Positions 6,551-7,875 of a stretch of DNA of 7,875 nucleotides are shown piece by piece. The notes below the pieces were generated by a model. That model did not search any database, had not been told where the DNA came from, and saw only the letters and a program-made list of their open reading frames with translations. The stretch comes from Propionibacteriaceae bacterium (GTDB taxonomy: Bacteria; Actinomycetota; Actinomycetes; Propionibacteriales; Propionibacteriaceae). The DNA lies in contig JAGQUI010000118.1 of NCBI GenBank assembly GCA_020438595.1, positions 1 through 7,875 of the forward strand. Direction: 5' to 3'. How positions within the stretch are numbered: position 1 is the stretch's first letter; each line of letters begins with the position of its first letter. The translations under genes and the position numbers were made by a program.

Positions 6551-6579
6551 ACCATATGGCGGGCCTGTCGTGTTGCCAA
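6551..6579 (-). promoter_or_regulatory. Predicted sigma70-type promoter of the iolG operon
   Basis: On the minus strand TTGGCA (6574-6579, five of six to the -35 consensus) and TATGGT (6551-6556, four of six to the -10) are separated by exactly 17 bp. They lie between the mmsA terminator and iolG in the most AT-rich part of the gap, predicting a leader of about 105 nt. Both hexamers are embedded in similar 12-bp elements (TTACCATATGGC at 6549-6560, TTGCCAAATGGA at 6573-6584, plus strand), so the area may also bind a regulator. Confidence 0.6.
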
Positions 6580-6595
6580 ATGGACAGGAATTGAA

Positions 6596-6625
6596 GTGGG
6601 GGCCCGCCCGTCGGCGGACCCCCAC
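6596..6625 (-). terminator. Hairpin terminator downstream of mmsA
   Basis: Arms of 13 bases (6596-6608 and 6613-6625) flank a 4-nt loop. The only mismatch on the plus strand becomes a G-U pair in minus-strand RNA, so the stem is fully paired for transcripts from mmsA. It is followed in that direction by TTCAATTCCTG, a weak U-rich tail. It lies 43 bp after the mmsA stop and just before the iolG promoter, separating the two transcription units. Confidence 0.7.
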
Positions 6626-6629
6626 GACT

Positions 6630-6660
6630 CCCGTCGGCCCCGGAGGGGGAGGCCGGCGGG
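6630..6660. repeat. Second GC-rich hairpin between mmsA and its terminator
   Basis: CCCGTCGGCC (6630-6639) and GGCCGGCGGG (6651-6660) pair across an 11-nt loop with one T-G position, which pairs better in plus-strand than minus-strand RNA. It begins 8 bp after the mmsA stop and sits immediately before the larger terminator hairpin; together they may form a tandem terminator. No U-tract follows it. Confidence 0.4.
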
Positions 6661-6668
6661 AAGGACTC

Positions 6669-7875
6669 TCAGCCCCGCGTCAGCGTGCCGTCCCAGGTGG
6701 TCACCTTCTCCTTGGCGTGCTCGTCGGTGAACCACACCGACGTCACCGCCTTGGTCTCGGTGAAGAAGGCCACGCCGTCCTTGCCCATCGCGTGCAGGTC
6801 GCCGAAGAACGAGTCCTTGTGACCGGTGAACGGGAAGGTCGAGAACGGCACCGGGATGCCCACGTTGATGCCCACCATGCCGGCGTGCGTGCCCTTGGCG
6901 AACTCGCGCGCGTAGTAGCCGGAGCTGGTGTAGATCGAGGAACCGTTGGCGAACCGGTTGGCGTTCATCACGGCCAGGCCCTCCTCGAAGGTCGCGACCC
7001 GCTTGATCGAGGTGACCGGGCCGAAGATCTCCGAGTCGCCCACGAAGTTGCCGGGCTTGACGTTGTCGAAGATCGTCGGGCCGACGTAGAAGCCGCCCTC
7101 GTAGCCCTCGACGCTGGCGCCGCGCCCGTCGAGCACCAGGTCGGCGCCCTCGGTGACACCGCGCTCGATGCAGGAGTGCACCCACTCGCGGTGCTTGGCG
7201 GTGATCACCGGGCCGAGCTGGGACTCCGGCAGGTAGGCCGGGCCCATCCGCAGGTTCTTCGCGGCCTCCGCGAGCATCTCGATCGCCTGGTCGGCGATGG
7301 AGTCCTGCATCACGACCACCGGCAGGGCCATGCAGCGCTGGCCGGCGCAGCCGTAGGTGGAGTTGATGATCCCGTTGATCGAGCGCTCCAGGACGGCGTC
7401 CTCGAGCACCAGGGCGTGGTTCTTGGCCTCGGTGAGGGCCTGCACCCGCTTGCCGGCCGCCGCTGCGGTCGAGTAGATGTGCTTGCCGACCTCGGTGGAC
7501 CCGACGAAGGTGATGCCGCGGACGTCGGGGTTGGTGAGCAGGCTGTCGGCCTCGACCCGGGAGCAGGTGACGAGGTTGGCCACGCCCTTGGGCAGGCCGG
7601 CCTCGACCAGCAGCTCCATCATCCGCATCGAGGTCTGCGGCACCATCGAGGCGGCCTTCAGCACGAAGGTGTTGCCGGTGGTGATCGCGAACGGCAGCAT
7701 CCAGCCCATCGGGATCATCGCGGGGAAGTTGTACGGCGCGATGCCGACGAACACACCCAGGGGCTCCCGGTAGGACACGGTGTCGTAGCCGCGGGAGATG
7801 TTCATCGTGGTGTCGCCCATCATCAGGTAATGGGTCGAGCACGCGAGCTCCACCACCTCGATGGCCTTGAGCACG
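6669..7875 (-). CDS. mmsA: CoA-acylating (methyl)malonate-semialdehyde dehydrogenase, 5' end cut by window edge
   Basis: Cytoplasmic aldehyde dehydrogenase that converts malonic or methylmalonic semialdehyde plus CoA and NAD to acetyl- or propionyl-CoA and CO2, the last step of inositol (IolA role) or valine breakdown. About 401 residues are visible and the frame is open to the edge; the family has about 490-500, so roughly 90-110 N-terminal residues are missing and no start can be assigned. Visible landmarks, counted from the first whole codon: IAPYNFP at 45-51, FVGSTEVGK at 123-131, EAKNH at 149-153 and GCAGQRCMAL at 175-184. Cys181 is the nucleophile and the Arg before it is the family's substrate-carboxylate contact. 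As is normal for this CoA-dependent subfamily, the usual ALDH Glu-Leu-Gly-Gly general-base motif is absent, AKNH standing there. It is separated from iolG by a terminator and a promoter, so it ends an upstream unit, probably with other iol genes. Confidence 0.93.
   Translation of the reverse strand, partial: VLKAIEVVELACSTHYLMMGDTTMNISRGYDTVSYREPLGVFVGIAPYNFPAMIPMGWMLPFAITTGNTFVLKAASMVPQTSMRMMELLVEAGLPKGVANLVTCSRVEADSLLTNPDVRGITFVGSTEVGKHIYSTAAAAGKRVQALTEAKNHALVLEDAVLERSINGIINSTYGCAGQRCMALPVVVMQDSIADQAIEMLAEAAKNLRMGPAYLPESQLGPVITAKHREWVHSCIERGVTEGADLVLDGRGASVEGYEGGFYVGPTIFDNVKPGNFVGDSEIFGPVTSIKRVATFEEGLAVMNANRFANGSSIYTSSGYYAREFAKGTHAGMVGINVGIPVPFSTFPFTGHKDSFFGDLHAMGKDGVAFFTETKAVTSVWFTDEHAKEKVTTWDGTLTRG

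Noticed and set aside
6669..7875. Missing general-base glutamate in MmsA as an inactivating change
   Set aside because: CoA-dependent methylmalonate-semialdehyde dehydrogenases normally lack it; the nucleophilic cysteine and preceding arginine are present.
1..7875. CRISPR array, tRNA or rRNA genes, insertion sequences or prophage genes
   Set aside because: No regularly spaced repeats, cloverleaf-like segments, transposase or integrase frames, or phage motifs were visible; gene order and composition look like a stable chromosomal catabolic cluster.

Overview
The window is a high-GC stretch, roughly 65% G+C by eye, with Shine-Dalgarno sites and sigma70-type promoters. It looks like an actinobacterial chromosome, and a Propionibacteriaceae- or Nocardioides-like source is plausible, but the sequence does not fix the taxon. 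All seven genes I can support lie on the minus strand, so transcription runs from high to low coordinates. Long open frames on the plus strand are GC-driven shadows.

In transcription order the window begins inside a CoA-acylating (methyl)malonate-semialdehyde dehydrogenase gene (mmsA/iolA type, 5' end cut by the right edge). A strong hairpin terminator and an intergenic region with a good promoter follow. Next comes a tight catabolic set: a myo-inositol 2-dehydrogenase-like oxidoreductase (iolG), an inosose dehydratase-like TIM barrel (iolE), and a second related TIM-barrel protein of unassigned reaction. A 282-bp intergenic region holds a hairpin, a near-consensus promoter (TTGACA, 17 bp, TAGTTT) and a leader of about 130 nt. 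Beyond it lies a CUT2 (ribose/inositol-type) ABC importer: lipoprotein sugar-binding protein, double-domain ATPase, and a permease cut by the left edge.

Together the genes describe uptake and oxidation of myo-inositol or a close relative. The importer brings the polyol in, IolG oxidises it to the inosose, IolE dehydrates it, and MmsA converts the final semialdehyde to an acyl-CoA. The iolB, iolC, iolD and iolJ functions are not in the window and would be expected upstream of mmsA or elsewhere.

The most interesting non-coding signals are: (i) related elements TGTCTTGACAAC and TGTCCTTACAAC lying on the two promoters, resembling the actinobacterial GntR-family IolR operator; (ii) a perfect 14-bp inverted repeat with a 4-nt loop between the binding-protein and ATPase genes; and (iii) the diverged pair of IolE-like TIM barrels. 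I found no CRISPR array, mobile element, RNA gene or clearly novel system.
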